NCBI RefSeq assembly: GCF_900166655.1
Contig: NZ_FVZB01000005.1
Span: forward strand, 439,001-503,000
DNA length: 64,000 nucleotides
Direction: 5' to 3'
Source: Halobacillus hunanensis
GTDB lineage: Bacteria; Bacillota; Bacilli; Bacillales; Halobacillaceae
The notes beneath the pieces were generated by a model, which was not told where the DNA came from, did no database searches, and was given only the letters and a program-made list of their open reading frames with translations. Each line of letters opens with the position of its first letter. Position 1 is the first letter of the stretch. Positions 46,954 through 56,060 of this stretch are shown here, one piece after another. The translations under genes were made by a program, and so were the position numbers.

Positions 46954-48396
46954 GTGTCTGTAGTGGATTCTGTAAAGCAAAAAGATTTATTTATTGGCGG
47001 AAAGTGGCAGAAGGCAGGGGAGTATGCTGAACTAACCTCTCCTTATAACAATGAGGTATTGTACAGGATACCATCCGCATCAGAATCAGAGGTGGATCAA
47101 GCGATAGAGGCAGCCGATCTCGCTCAGAAGAGTATGAAGAAGCTGCCGATCCACCAGCGTGCGGACATTTTAGAAAAGCTTTCGTACCTGCTTAAATCTC
47201 GTAAGGAAGAGGCTGCTAGACTGATTGCACAAGAAGCGGCAAAACCGATCACAACAGCAAGAGGAGAAGTGGAGCGGACAATCCAGACGTACAAGTTTGC
47301 AGCAGAAGAAGCTAAACAGAGTCACGGTGAAATGATTCCACTGGAGGCGACACCAGGAGGCAGCAACAGAGTTGGCTATACGAAATATGAACCGCTCGGA
47401 GTGATTGGGGCGATCACACCATTTAATTTTCCAATGAATTTAGTTGCTCATAAGGTAGGGCCGGCGATTGCGGCGGGAAACACAATCGTTCTAAAGCCTG
47501 CATCGCAAACACCGTTGTCTGCTTACTTTCTTGCAGAGCTGCTGGAAGAAGCGGGTCTTCCAGAAGGGGCATTGAACGTAGTAACAGGCAAAGGACGGAT
47601 TGCCGGAAACCGAATCGTTGAGGACGAGCGGGTCAACATGATTACATTCACCGGCAGCCCGGAAGTAGGTAAAGAGATTCGCAGGAAGGCTGATTTGAAA
47701 AAAGTAACCCTCGAACTAGGCTCTAATGCTGCCCTTATTGTAGATAAACAAGTGGATATAGACAGAATCATTTCCCGTTGCGTGATGGGATCGTTTAGTT
47801 TTCAGGGACAAGTTTGTATTTCTTTACAGCGAATTTACGTCCATGAAGATCAGTATGAGAGCTTTGTGAAACGTTTTGTAAAGGAAACGGAGCAGTTAAA
47901 AGTCGGGGATCCTTTGAAAGAGGATACTGACGTTTCTGCACTGATTACCTCGGGGGATGTTACACGTTCATTAGACTGGATTGAAGAAGCTGTCCAAGGC
48001 GGGGCACAAGTAGCTGCTGGAGGAAGGTCTGAAGATAACGTACTGCTTCCAACAGTCCTTACAAACGTTCAGTCAGATATGAAGGTTTCCTGTCAGGAGG
48101 TCTTTGCTCCCATTGTACTGATCGACAAGATTTCTTCCGTTGAAGAAGGGATTGAAAAAGTCAACGACTCCAGATTTGGACTTCAGGCTGGCATTTATAC
48201 AGAACAGGTATCAACAGCACTTGACGCGGCTGATAAGTTGGAGGTTGGTGGTGTGATCATCAATGATTTTCCGACTTTCCGGGTTGATAATATGCCTTAC
48301 GGGGGTGTGAAGGAAAGTGGCACAGGCAAGGAAGGCGTAAAGTATTCCTTCGAGGAAATGTCCCAAATGAAGCTGGTCGTTTTTAACCGAACTTAA
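46954..48396 (+). CDS. NAD(P)-dependent aldehyde dehydrogenase
   Basis: 480 aa ALDH. ITPFNFPMN is near residue 150, ELGSNAAL near 249 with the general-base Glu, the catalytic Cys in GQVCISLQRIY (about 284), and the C-terminal GGVKESGTGKEG. GGGAGGAT precedes GTG 46954. ELGSN instead of ELGGK is typical of a subgroup including YfmT and lactaldehyde-type enzymes. By context it may oxidise succinate semialdehyde, the end product of the homoprotocatechuate route. HpaE proper is the other ALDH at 52010. Confidence 0.85.
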   Translation: MSVVDSVKQKDLFIGGKWQKAGEYAELTSPYNNEVLYRIPSASESEVDQAIEAADLAQKSMKKLPIHQRADILEKLSYLLKSRKEEAARLIAQEAAKPITTARGEVERTIQTYKFAAEEAKQSHGEMIPLEATPGGSNRVGYTKYEPLGVIGAITPFNFPMNLVAHKVGPAIAAGNTIVLKPASQTPLSAYFLAELLEEAGLPEGALNVVTGKGRIAGNRIVEDERVNMITFTGSPEVGKEIRRKADLKKVTLELGSNAALIVDKQVDIDRIISRCVMGSFSFQGQVCISLQRIYVHEDQYESFVKRFVKETEQLKVGDPLKEDTDVSALITSGDVTRSLDWIEEAVQGGAQVAAGGRSEDNVLLPTVLTNVQSDMKVSCQEVFAPIVLIDKISSVEEGIEKVNDSRFGLQAGIYTEQVSTALDAADKLEVGGVIINDFPTFRVDNMPYGGVKESGTGKEGVKYSFEEMSQMKLVVFNRT

Positions 48397-48433
48397 TAAT
48401 TGAGAATGACACGATTCTACGAGGAGGTAAAGC

Positions 48434-48550
48434 ATGCTAGGGTTTGAGAGTGCTTCAATCGCTTTTGTCTGGATAGCGACAGTTCTTTCTGGGGCAGGCT
48501 GTGTGGTGTTTGGTGCTCTGATGTGGAATAAAGGTGGTGAAGACGAATGA
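48434..48550 (+). CDS. Symporter small accessory peptide (38 aa)
   Basis: Unlisted 38-residue ORF with GAGGAGGTAAAG before the ATG. It begins MLGFESASIAFVWIATVLSG, continues AGCVVFGALMW and ends NKGGEDE, giving one or two short membrane helices. Its stop overlaps the symporter start (ATGA), a strong sign of coupled translation. The MLG... start and length match small accessory peptides annotated beside SSS-family symporters in Bacteria. Confidence 0.8.
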   Translation: MLGFESASIAFVWIATVLSGAGCVVFGALMWNKGGEDE

Positions 48551-50142
48551 ATTTGGCTGTTTTGATTCCGTTGTGCATCGTCTACATAGCGGTAATGTCG
48601 TGGCTTGCTTATTATGGCTATAAAAAAACGACCTCGCAATCCGACTATCTGGTGGGAGGGCGCAACATTAACCCGATTGTCATGGCCTTATCCTATGGAG
48701 CAACTTTTATCAGCTCTTCTGCTATGGTAGGCTTTGGCGGTGTTGCTTCCATCTATGGGTTCGGCCTGTTGTGGCTGGCCTTTTTAAATATTGTATTAGG
48801 AGTCTTTGTAGCGTTCGCTATTTTTGGAAAAAAGATCAGGAGACTTTCCATCAAACTGGATGCGACCACTTTTCCTACCTTGTTAGGGAAACATTATGAT
48901 TCTAAGTTTATAACAGTGTTTTCTGGAATTGTTATTTTTATTTTTATGCCGGCCTATACGAGTATCGTGTTAATTGGAGGAGGCCGTTTTTTGCAGGAAA
49001 CGCTGTCGATTAATTTTGACATTGCTTTATTAGTGTTAGCTGCTGTCATTGCCTTGTATGTAATTGGAGGCGGAATTAAAGCCGTTATGTACACAGACGC
49101 CTTTGGTGCTGTGATTATGTTAGTCGGGATGGCGATCTTCCTGGTTGTCAGTTACCAGGCAGTCGGCGGCATTGTGGATGGTCATCAAATGCTGACTTCA
49201 TTAAAAAACATGGTCCCGGAATCACTAGCTTCCCAAGGTCATCAGGGATGGACGAGTATGCCAGAGTTCGGATCCCCGATTTGGTGGACGTTAGTGAGCA
49301 CGATTATTATGGGGGTAGGGATTGGAGTGCTGGCTCAGCCGCAGCTGGCGATGCGCTGCATGACTGTAAAGGATGACAGGGCGTTGTATCGATCTGTTCT
49401 CGTCGGTGGGATTTTCATCTTTTTCATGACAGGTGCAGCTTATATGATCGGCCCTTTGAGTAATGTTTACTTTATGGAAAATACGGGTGAGATTGCGATT
49501 AGTGTAGCCGGGGGAAATGCTGACCTGGTGATTCCGATGTTCATTAACTCCCTCATGCCAGACTGGTTTATTTATGTATTCACCTTAACACTGCTTTCGG
49601 CAACGATTTCCACCGTTAGTTCATTGATTCATGTGCAGGCGACTGCCTTCGGGGAAGATATTCTGAAAACGTTAGGAGTTCATACGGTCTTAGGAAATAA
49701 AATCAGTCCAGCACGGCTTGGGGTAATCGTCGGGGTTCTCCTTGCTGTCGTCTTAGCCTATCTGCTTCCAGGAGGAGTTATTGCCCAGGCGACCTCCTTT
49801 TGGTTTGGCATTTGCGCTGCAGGGTTTTTACCTGCACTCGTTGGAGCATTTTATTGGAAAAAGGCTACGAGAGCGGGGGCAATTTCAAGTATTGTCGTGG
49901 GCTTTGGTGTCAGCGTCTTCGGCTTTTTATTTTTACACGAAAAGCAATCGGTGGCCTTTGGGTTATCAGAAGCTCTTTTCAGAAAAGGTTATTTATTAGA
50001 ATATCCATGGACACACGTGGACCCATTATTTTACGCACTGCCTTTATCAACGATTGTGTTTATCGGGGTGAGTCTATTTCAATCAAAAGATCATCTCCAG
50101 TACGAGGAGGATTCTCATAATAAGGTGGATGCCGCTCGATGA
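48547..50142 (+). CDS. Sodium:solute symporter, probable 4-hydroxyphenylacetate uptake
   Basis: 531 aa SSS-family carrier with about 13 helices. The N-terminal block is SDYLVGGRNINPIVMALSYG with SSSAMVGFGG, and the Na+-site helix is LTLLSATISTVSSLIHVQA. Its location inside the aromatic degradation island, translationally coupled to a micropeptide, suggests it imports 4-hydroxyphenylacetate or a related acid with Na+. No sequence feature fixes the substrate. A bidirectional terminator lies beyond the repeat array downstream. Confidence 0.82.
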   Translation: MNLAVLIPLCIVYIAVMSWLAYYGYKKTTSQSDYLVGGRNINPIVMALSYGATFISSSAMVGFGGVASIYGFGLLWLAFLNIVLGVFVAFAIFGKKIRRLSIKLDATTFPTLLGKHYDSKFITVFSGIVIFIFMPAYTSIVLIGGGRFLQETLSINFDIALLVLAAVIALYVIGGGIKAVMYTDAFGAVIMLVGMAIFLVVSYQAVGGIVDGHQMLTSLKNMVPESLASQGHQGWTSMPEFGSPIWWTLVSTIIMGVGIGVLAQPQLAMRCMTVKDDRALYRSVLVGGIFIFFMTGAAYMIGPLSNVYFMENTGEIAISVAGGNADLVIPMFINSLMPDWFIYVFTLTLLSATISTVSSLIHVQATAFGEDILKTLGVHTVLGNKISPARLGVIVGVLLAVVLAYLLPGGVIAQATSFWFGICAAGFLPALVGAFYWKKATRAGAISSIVVGFGVSVFGFLFLHEKQSVAFGLSEALFRKGYLLEYPWTHVDPLFYALPLSTIVFIGVSLFQSKDHLQYEEDSHNKVDAAR

Positions 50143-50172
50143 GTGAACCAGTGTTAGGATTATAGATGGTTT

Positions 50173-50340
50173 GGGTAGAATCATGCAGGATTAGGGCAGA
50201 ATACTGCTGAGTAAAGGTCGAACCATGGAAATTCAGGGTCGAGCCCCACTGAGCAAGGGTTGAATATCGCCGAGTAAGGGTTGAATCCTGCTGAATAAGG
50301 GGAGAAACATGAAGAATTAAGTCCGAATCTCTACGGTCTT
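50173..50340. repeat. Array of eight 21-bp degenerate repeats (family C)
   Basis: Units begin every 21 bp from 50173 (50194, 50215, 50236, 50257, 50278, 50299, 50320). The consensus is GGGTYGAATCCTGCTGAGTA plus A, and five or six units are close to it. The period is exact over 168 bp although single units differ by up to half. It lies between the converging symporter and LysR genes, before their shared terminator. Confidence 0.9.
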
Positions 50341-50367
50341 ACTCAGACAGATAAAACTCGAAGTAGA

Positions 50368-50403
50368 AAGCGCCGTGTGAATTTATCACACGGCGCTTAT
50401 TTT
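50368..50403. terminator. Bidirectional terminator between symporter and LysR gene
   Basis: AAGCGCCGTGTGA and TCACACGGCGCTT form a 13-bp stem around ATTTA, flanked by an A-rich and a T-rich side. Confidence 0.9.
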
Positions 50404-50405
50404 CG

Positions 50406-51311
50406 TTAGATGAGTTCCAGATCTGTCTTCATCCTCTCAAAAGAATTCAACAGCCGCCTTGAAGCTTTAGTTAAGTAGCGATTTTTATGCCAGATGATAA
50501 CTGATTCCGCTACGATCTCTGCGTTCTTCAATTCATAGCTTCGGATGTTCGAGAATGAAAAAGCTGATAAAGTAGATTTTGGAACAATCGTAGCTCCAAC
50601 ACCACTGGCTGCCAGCGAAAGAAGCATAGTCGGGTCCGGACACTCACAAATCACATGGGGATCAAATCCATGATTCCTGCATTCGTTAACGATCAGTTCA
50701 AACTGACCTGTCCCGCTAATTCGATGAAGAAGCATTAGGGGAAGGTCCTGCAGTCTCTCAATCTCCACCTCTGTCACATCATCCGGAAACAGTCCCCACG
50801 ATTGCGGGGTAACAAGGACATAGGGTTCTGAAGGAAGAGATACCATGTCAAAATCATCAAGGTCGATAGGAAGACGAACGACAGCCATTTCAATTTCACG
50901 GTTACGGATACATTCAGCTAAAAAAAAGGTATCCCCTTCCCGAAGCTGATAGGTGAGACTTGGAAATTCAGCACGTAACTTTTGCAGAGGATCTGTAAGA
51001 AATGAAAAACAGGATTTATTGGAACCTAAGTGAAGGGTGCCGCTGATTCCTTCATTTGTCTCTTTTACTTCGGTTAACGTTTCTTCTAAATCATTAAGAA
51101 TTCTTCCTGCTTTTTCATATAAAACTTCACCTGCGTTCGTAAGTTCCAGTTTACGTCCTTGTCGATCAAACAGCTTCAAATTCAGCTCATCTTCCATGAT
51201 CTTAATTTGTTGGCTAAGCGGGGGCTGGGCCATATGAAGTTTGTTGGCTGCCTTCGTTACCTGTCCTTCTTCTGCTACTGTGCGAAAATAACGTAACTGC
51301 CTTAAATCCAT
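50406..51311 (-). CDS. LysR-type regulator of the hpa cluster
   Basis: 301 aa. The N-terminal winged helix (residues 1-60: AANKLHMAQPPLSQQIK, LFDRQGRKLELTNAG) is followed by a periplasmic-binding-type effector domain. ATG 51311 has GGAGTG upstream; the longer frame adds 24 unsupported residues. It is transcribed away from hpaE and sits between the two catabolic blocks, so it most likely controls them in response to 4-hydroxyphenylacetate or an intermediate. Palindromes before hpaE (51854-51883) are candidate operators. Confidence 0.85.
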   Translation of the reverse strand: MDLRQLRYFRTVAEEGQVTKAANKLHMAQPPLSQQIKIMEDELNLKLFDRQGRKLELTNAGEVLYEKAGRILNDLEETLTEVKETNEGISGTLHLGSNKSCFSFLTDPLQKLRAEFPSLTYQLREGDTFFLAECIRNREIEMAVVRLPIDLDDFDMVSLPSEPYVLVTPQSWGLFPDDVTEVEIERLQDLPLMLLHRISGTGQFELIVNECRNHGFDPHVICECPDPTMLLSLAASGVGATIVPKSTLSAFSFSNIRSYELKNAEIVAESVIIWHKNRYLTKASRRLLNSFERMKTDLELI

Positions 51312-51537
51312 CAGGATCACTCCGTTCATTTGTATGATAAACCAGTGAATCAATTTCAAAAATTGCTCATTTTTAAACACCAAATTTCCCTTCGAAAAGG
51401 CTCAAGCTGGGTTCTTATCTAGCAGATTTTAGGTTCCGTGATTTTAATAGGAGAATGGGGATGGAAAGCCATGAAGTCAACGACACCATCATGATAAAAA
51501 ACTGAACGGTGTCGTTGCGAAATTCCAACTATCTTAG
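51312..51537. other. Intergenic sequence upstream of the LysR gene
   Basis: No gene is seen. CAACGACACC (51478-51487) pairs perfectly with GGTGTCGTTG (51508-51517) across a 20-base A-rich loop; it has no T tract, so its role is unclear. The LysR promoter must lie in this stretch but is not clear by eye. Confidence 0.45.
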
Positions 51538-51674
51538 AGGAGAGGGGAGTCGGGGAAGAGGTCGCTTTCCGTGGGCGTACGGTGAGCTTCCTCAGGCTGC
51601 CGCCTTGCGGGATCTCACCCTGTACTCTTTAATTCCACAGGAGTCTTCCCCTCCCCCTTCCCCATCTCCCCTTG
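51538..51674. repeat. Interspersed GC-richer imperfect palindrome element
   Basis: The element contains GGGGAAGA (51552) complementary to TCTTCCCC (51644), GGTGAG (51581) to CTCACC (51614), and long G-rich and C-rich ends (GAGGGGAGTC and CTCCCCTT). The core words TCGCTTTCCGTGGGCG and CACAGGAGTCTTC are ones I recall from many intergenic elements of Bacillaceae. A 105-codon frame across it has no ribosome binding site. Confidence 0.6.
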
Positions 51675-51853
51675 CCTTTACGGAATTACCTCGAATTTAC
51701 CTTTCCATTTGCTATTCATTAATACAATTAAAAAACAAATTTTCAGGATACTGGTCCCAGCCTAATAAAATTATTTCACTTTCTTCTTTAATTAGATTTA
51801 GGGAGGTACTTCTGTTTTACTTTTGAATCCCTTGGGGCACAAGGGACTTACAT

Positions 51854-51883
51854 TATGAAATTGATTCATATGAAAAACATATG
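51854..51883. promoter_or_regulatory. Overlapping dyads, candidate LysR operator before hpaE
   Basis: TATGAA-ATTGA-TTCATA is a perfect 6-5-6 dyad (51854-51870), overlapping CATATG (51867) that recurs 11 bp on (51878). LysR proteins bind dyads with T-N11-A. It lies ~130 bp before hpaE. Confidence 0.45.
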
Positions 51884-51980
51884 CAAAATAAATTTTTTGA
51901 ATATTTTTAATATACTAGAGGCTATGATACGTTGATTATACAAACTTTTTTAATATTTCTGAATTAATTTTAGCAGAAAA

Positions 51981-51994
51981 AGTAAGCGCTATCA
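51981..51994. promoter_or_regulatory. cre-like site upstream of hpaE
   Basis: AGTAAGCGCTATCA matches TGWAARCGYTWNCW at all but the first base. It overlaps the region just before the AAAAGGGGG ribosome site of hpaE, a position where CcpA would block transcription. Confidence 0.55.
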
Positions 51995-52009
51995 AAAGGG
52001 GGATAACAA

Positions 52010-53530
52010 ATGAGTGACGTAAGGTTAGCTGATGTTAATGAAGCAGGAAAAAAAGTCATTTCTGATATTCATGATATTCAGTTGTATATCGATGGCGAAT
52101 TCGTGGATGCAGAGAGTAAAGAACAATTTGAAAATGTTAGTCCATTTACTAATGAAAAAATTAATCAAGTAGCTTCAGGTGGGAGCGCTGATATTGAGAA
52201 AGCTGTTAAGGCAGCAAGAAAAGCCTTTGAAGGCGAATGGGGAAGCCTTCCACTAAAGGAGCGGCTTAACTACATTTATAAAATTGCAGATGTCATTGAT
52301 GAACATATTGACGAGATTGCGCCACTAGAATCGTATGATACTGGCCTTCCGATCAGTCAAACGAAGAAAATGGTTGCACGTGCAGCGCAAAATTTCAGAT
52401 TTTACGCGGAGATGGTGTCAAGCCGGCTTGTTGGGGATGCTTATCAGGTGGATGATCAGTTCCTGAATTACACAATCCATAAGCCCGTAGGAATTGCCGG
52501 GCTGATTACTCCATGGAATGCCCCATTCATGCTGGAAACGTGGAAAATCGCCCCGGCGTTAGCGACAGGAAATACGGTGATTTTAAAACCAGCGGAGTGG
52601 TCGCCGCTGACAGCTAACCGTCTAGCTGAAATCATTGATAAGGCTGGATTACCTGATGGGGTCTTTAATGTTGTACACGGATATGGAGAAACAGCTGGTG
52701 CCTCGCTTGTTGCCCATGAGGATGTAGAGCTGATTTCATTTACCGGCGAAACGAAAACAGGGTCAGAGATTATGAAAAATGGCGCTGATTCCTTAAAGCA
52801 GTTTTCCATGGAGCTGGGAGGAAAATCTCCGATTATCGTCTTTGAGGATGCGGATATAGAGAGAGCTATTGATGCGTGTACATGGGGAATATTCTCCTTT
52901 AACGGTGAGCGTTGTACAGCAAACTCCAGGTTGTATGTTCATGAAGATATCGCAGAAGAGTTTATTATGGCCCTCAAAGACCGTGTTCAAAACATTGTGG
53001 TGGGAGATCCGATGAAGGACGAGACGCAAGTTGGTCCGCTGATTCATACGAAACATTACGAAAATGTGAAGCACTATCTCGACATTGCGGAACAAGAAGG
53101 ATGTCAGGTGATCAGCGGAACGGTTCCTAATGAATACAGCCGCGGCAATTTTGTGGCTCCGACATTACTGTTGAATGCGGATACCTCGATGAAAGTCGTG
53201 CAAGAAGAAGTATTCGGCCCTGTCATTGCCGTTATGACATTCAAAGAAGAAGAAGAAGTCATCAAGAAAGCGAATGACGTCCGTTATGGTTTGGCTGGTT
53301 ACGTTTGGACAAAAGATATTCAGCGTGGTCACCGTGTGGCTCAAGCGGTTGATTCAGGAATGTTATGGATCAATTCCCAAAACGTTCGTGATCTGCGTAC
53401 ACCATTTGGCGGTTCTAAACATAGTGGAATTGGCCGTGAAGGCGGACATTACGCGTTTGAGTTTTACACAGAAGTACAAATCATCCATGTTGCGCTGGGA
53501 GATCATCGCATCCCTCAATTTGGAAAGTAA
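52010..53530 (+). CDS. hpaE: 5-carboxymethyl-2-hydroxymuconate semialdehyde dehydrogenase
   Basis: 506 aa NAD-dependent ALDH that oxidises the ring-cleavage product of HpaD. Motifs: LITPWNAPFMLETWK (about 165), FTGETKTG, MELGGKSPIIVFEDAD (about 270), catalytic Cys in NGERCTANSRLYVH (about 305), and C-terminal PFGGSKHSGIGREGG. AAAGGGGG precedes the ATG. It heads the right-hand block hpaE-B-D-C-FAD synthetase-DapA-like, all with short gaps. The operon context and HpaE-like SQTKKMVARAAQNFRFYA region make it HpaE rather than a betaine aldehyde dehydrogenase. Confidence 0.87.
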   Translation: MSDVRLADVNEAGKKVISDIHDIQLYIDGEFVDAESKEQFENVSPFTNEKINQVASGGSADIEKAVKAARKAFEGEWGSLPLKERLNYIYKIADVIDEHIDEIAPLESYDTGLPISQTKKMVARAAQNFRFYAEMVSSRLVGDAYQVDDQFLNYTIHKPVGIAGLITPWNAPFMLETWKIAPALATGNTVILKPAEWSPLTANRLAEIIDKAGLPDGVFNVVHGYGETAGASLVAHEDVELISFTGETKTGSEIMKNGADSLKQFSMELGGKSPIIVFEDADIERAIDACTWGIFSFNGERCTANSRLYVHEDIAEEFIMALKDRVQNIVVGDPMKDETQVGPLIHTKHYENVKHYLDIAEQEGCQVISGTVPNEYSRGNFVAPTLLLNADTSMKVVQEEVFGPVIAVMTFKEEEEVIKKANDVRYGLAGYVWTKDIQRGHRVAQAVDSGMLWINSQNVRDLRTPFGGSKHSGIGREGGHYAFEFYTEVQIIHVALGDHRIPQFGK

Positions 53531-53560
53531 ATTGTTATTTAATCGAAGGAGGAATTGATT

Positions 53561-55036
53561 ATGCCTGCAAAAACAGGAGCCCAGTATAAAGAGAAGTTAC
53601 GAAATGCGAAGAATAATATTTTCATTCATGGTGAGCGAGTAGAGGACCCGACGACACACCCTGCTTTTAAAAATGTAATTCAATCGATGGCAGATTTATA
53701 TGATTTGCAATATGAGAAGCCTGACAAAATGCTTTATACTTCGCCGCAAACAGGAGATCAGGTGGGGATGACCTTTTATCGTCCAGAAACCATTGAAGAT
53801 TTAATCAAGCGCAGAGAGGCTATCCAGGAGTGGGCGAAGCTTTCCGGCGGGTTAATGGGCCGCTCCCCTGATTACCTAAATGCTGAAGTTATGGCGATGG
53901 GGGTAGCTAATGATCTCTTCGGTGAAGATGATCCAATGTTCGCTGAAAACGCCAAGAATTATTATGACTATGCGCGCGAAAACGACATTAGTTTGACCCA
54001 TACGTTGATTCACCCGCAAGTAAACCGTCAAAAAGCTCAACACGAGCAAAAAGATGCCAACGTAGCCCTGCATCTAGTTGAGAAGCGGTCGGACGGCATT
54101 ATCGTCGATGGAGCACGTTTGCTGGCTACCCAAGGCGGGATCACTGATGAAATTCTTGTTTTTCCTTCGACGGTTAAAAAAGCCGGCGAACAAGATGATC
54201 CGTATTCACTCGCTTTTGTTGTACCGAATAACACGCCAGGCCTGAAATATATCAGTCGTGAGTCGTTCGACTATGGCAAGAACAATTGGGATCACCCCTT
54301 AAGCAGCCGCTTTGAAGAAGGCGATGCGATCGTTTATTTTGACAACGTTTTTGTACCGTGGGAAAAGGTATTTGTTTGTGGAAATTCATCAATCTGTAAT
54401 CGCACATTCCTTGAGACGAATGCTGTCGTGCACATGTCCCATCAGGTTGTCGCTAAAAATGTGGTGAAAACGGAATTTGTGCTAGGTGTCGTGCTCAGCT
54501 TGATGGATTCAATCGGCATCGATAAGTTCCAGCACGTACAGGATAAAGGGACAGAAATTATGTTGACACTTGAAACGATGAAATCACATTTATTTAGAGC
54601 CGAACACAATGCCAAGCTTGATAAATGGGGCACCATGACACCTGATTTTGAAGCCTTGAATGCAGCGAGAAACTGGTATCCAAGAATCTACCCTCGTCTA
54701 GTTGAGATCCTGCGTATTCTAGGGGCTTCCGGTCTTATGGGGATCCCAACTGAAGCAGACTTTCATCATGAGGAGATTGGACCGCTCGTCAATCGTGCGC
54801 TTCAATCTAAGAACCTTGAAGGCTATGAACGTGTGAAACTATTCCGTCTTGCCTGGGATCTGACGATGAGTGCCTTTGGAAGCAGACAAACGCACTATGA
54901 GTACTATTTCTTCGGCGATCCAGTGAAAATGGGGATGACGTATTTTGAGCAGTTCAACAAAGAGCCTTATAAAGAGTACATCCAGGATTTCCTGAAAAAA
55001 GTTAAACCATCAAAACCTGACTATACCAACGTATAA
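53561..55036 (+). CDS. hpaB: 4-hydroxyphenylacetate 3-monooxygenase, oxygenase component
   Basis: 491 aa FADH2-dependent flavoprotein of the acyl-CoA-dehydrogenase-like fold. It hydroxylates 4-hydroxyphenylacetate to homoprotocatechuate. Family signatures: GRSPDYLNAEVMAMG (about 97-111), THTLIHPQVNRQ, LLATQGGITDEILVFPS, and HMSHQVVAKNVVKTEFVLG. The start at 53561 follows AAGGAGGAATTGATT. Reduced FAD should come from HpaC at 56061, and its FAD pool may be topped up by the FAD synthetase in the same operon. Confidence 0.92.
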   Translation: MPAKTGAQYKEKLRNAKNNIFIHGERVEDPTTHPAFKNVIQSMADLYDLQYEKPDKMLYTSPQTGDQVGMTFYRPETIEDLIKRREAIQEWAKLSGGLMGRSPDYLNAEVMAMGVANDLFGEDDPMFAENAKNYYDYARENDISLTHTLIHPQVNRQKAQHEQKDANVALHLVEKRSDGIIVDGARLLATQGGITDEILVFPSTVKKAGEQDDPYSLAFVVPNNTPGLKYISRESFDYGKNNWDHPLSSRFEEGDAIVYFDNVFVPWEKVFVCGNSSICNRTFLETNAVVHMSHQVVAKNVVKTEFVLGVVLSLMDSIGIDKFQHVQDKGTEIMLTLETMKSHLFRAEHNAKLDKWGTMTPDFEALNAARNWYPRIYPRLVEILRILGASGLMGIPTEADFHHEEIGPLVNRALQSKNLEGYERVKLFRLAWDLTMSAFGSRQTHYEYYFFGDPVKMGMTYFEQFNKEPYKEYIQDFLKKVKPSKPDYTNV

Positions 55037-55049
55037 GGAGTGAAGAGGG

Positions 55050-56030
55050 ATGAACTTTGATATCATCCGTACCGGCCGGGCGATCTTACACGTAACCGAT
55101 TTAGACAAATCAAGAGCTTTCTATGAGGCTCTTGGTTTCATTGAAACAGCGTCTGATGACAAGAACCTATTCTTAAGAGGGATTGAAGAACACAATCATC
55201 ACAGTCTGCTATTGAAAAAGGCAGAAACACCAGTCGTTGAAGTGATTAGTTACAAGGTAAGGTCAGAGGAGGATTTAGATCGCCTCGCTGCCTTTTTTGA
55301 AAAGCAGGGTTCCAAAGTGAAATGGATGGAAAAAGGTTCTCAACAGGCTGTCGGAAGAGCATTACGAATCCAGGATGTGTCAGGTCTTCCCGTTGAATTT
55401 TATGCGGAGATGGAACCGGCTGAACGACTGCTTCAGAAATACCACCTTCATAAAGGTGCGAAGGTGCAGCGGATTGACCACTTTAACTGCATGGTTCCAG
55501 ATGTTGAGAAAGCCTATAACTATTACATTAACGAGTTAGGGTTCTCTTGCTCAGAATATACCGCAGGCGAGGAAGAAAAAATTTGGGCCGCATGGCTGCA
55601 CCGTAAACCAAGTGTTCACGATGTCGCTTATATGAATGGCTTTGGCCCCCGTCTTCATCACGTTGGATTTTGGCTAAAAGATCCAATGAATTTAATTGAC
55701 GGATGTGATGTATTGGCGTCCATGGGCTATGGGAATGCCATTGAACGCGGACCAGGGCGTCACGGATTATCCAATGCGATGTTCCTTTATTTGAGGGACC
55801 CGGATGGACACAGGATTGAACTGTATAACGGCGACTATTTAACGAGTGATCCTGATTTTAAACCGGTACGCTGGGATTTAGATGACCCAATGCGGCAGAC
55901 ATTCTGGGGACATGAAGCACCTGACAGCTGGTTTGAGGAAGCATCTGAAGTTCTCGATGTTCATTCACATGAAAAGGTGAAAGGTGCTGAACCTACTTTG
56001 AAAAAACGTAAACCAACTTTTGTGACGTGA
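55050..56030 (+). CDS. hpaD: Homoprotocatechuate 2,3-dioxygenase (extradiol, VOC fold)
   Basis: 326 aa extradiol ring-cleaving enzyme with a duplicated VOC fold. Probable Fe/Mn ligands are His144 (RIDHFNC), His203/204 (RLHHVGF) and Glu257 (HRIELYNGDY). The size and C-terminal extension resemble the Brevibacterium/Arthrobacter HPCD type rather than the proteobacterial LigB-type HpaD. It opens 3,4-dihydroxyphenylacetate to the semialdehyde used by HpaE. AAGGAGTGAAGAGGG precedes the ATG, 13 bases after hpaB. Confidence 0.9.
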   Translation: MNFDIIRTGRAILHVTDLDKSRAFYEALGFIETASDDKNLFLRGIEEHNHHSLLLKKAETPVVEVISYKVRSEEDLDRLAAFFEKQGSKVKWMEKGSQQAVGRALRIQDVSGLPVEFYAEMEPAERLLQKYHLHKGAKVQRIDHFNCMVPDVEKAYNYYINELGFSCSEYTAGEEEKIWAAWLHRKPSVHDVAYMNGFGPRLHHVGFWLKDPMNLIDGCDVLASMGYGNAIERGPGRHGLSNAMFLYLRDPDGHRIELYNGDYLTSDPDFKPVRWDLDDPMRQTFWGHEAPDSWFEEASEVLDVHSHEKVKGAEPTLKKRKPTFVT

Positions 56031-56060
56031 TAACGAAAAAATAAAAAAGAGGTGATTATG

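Noticed and set aside
51509-51826. 105-codon frame over the interspersed palindrome
   Set aside because: Proline/serine-rich translation of a GC-rich palindrome, no start signal.
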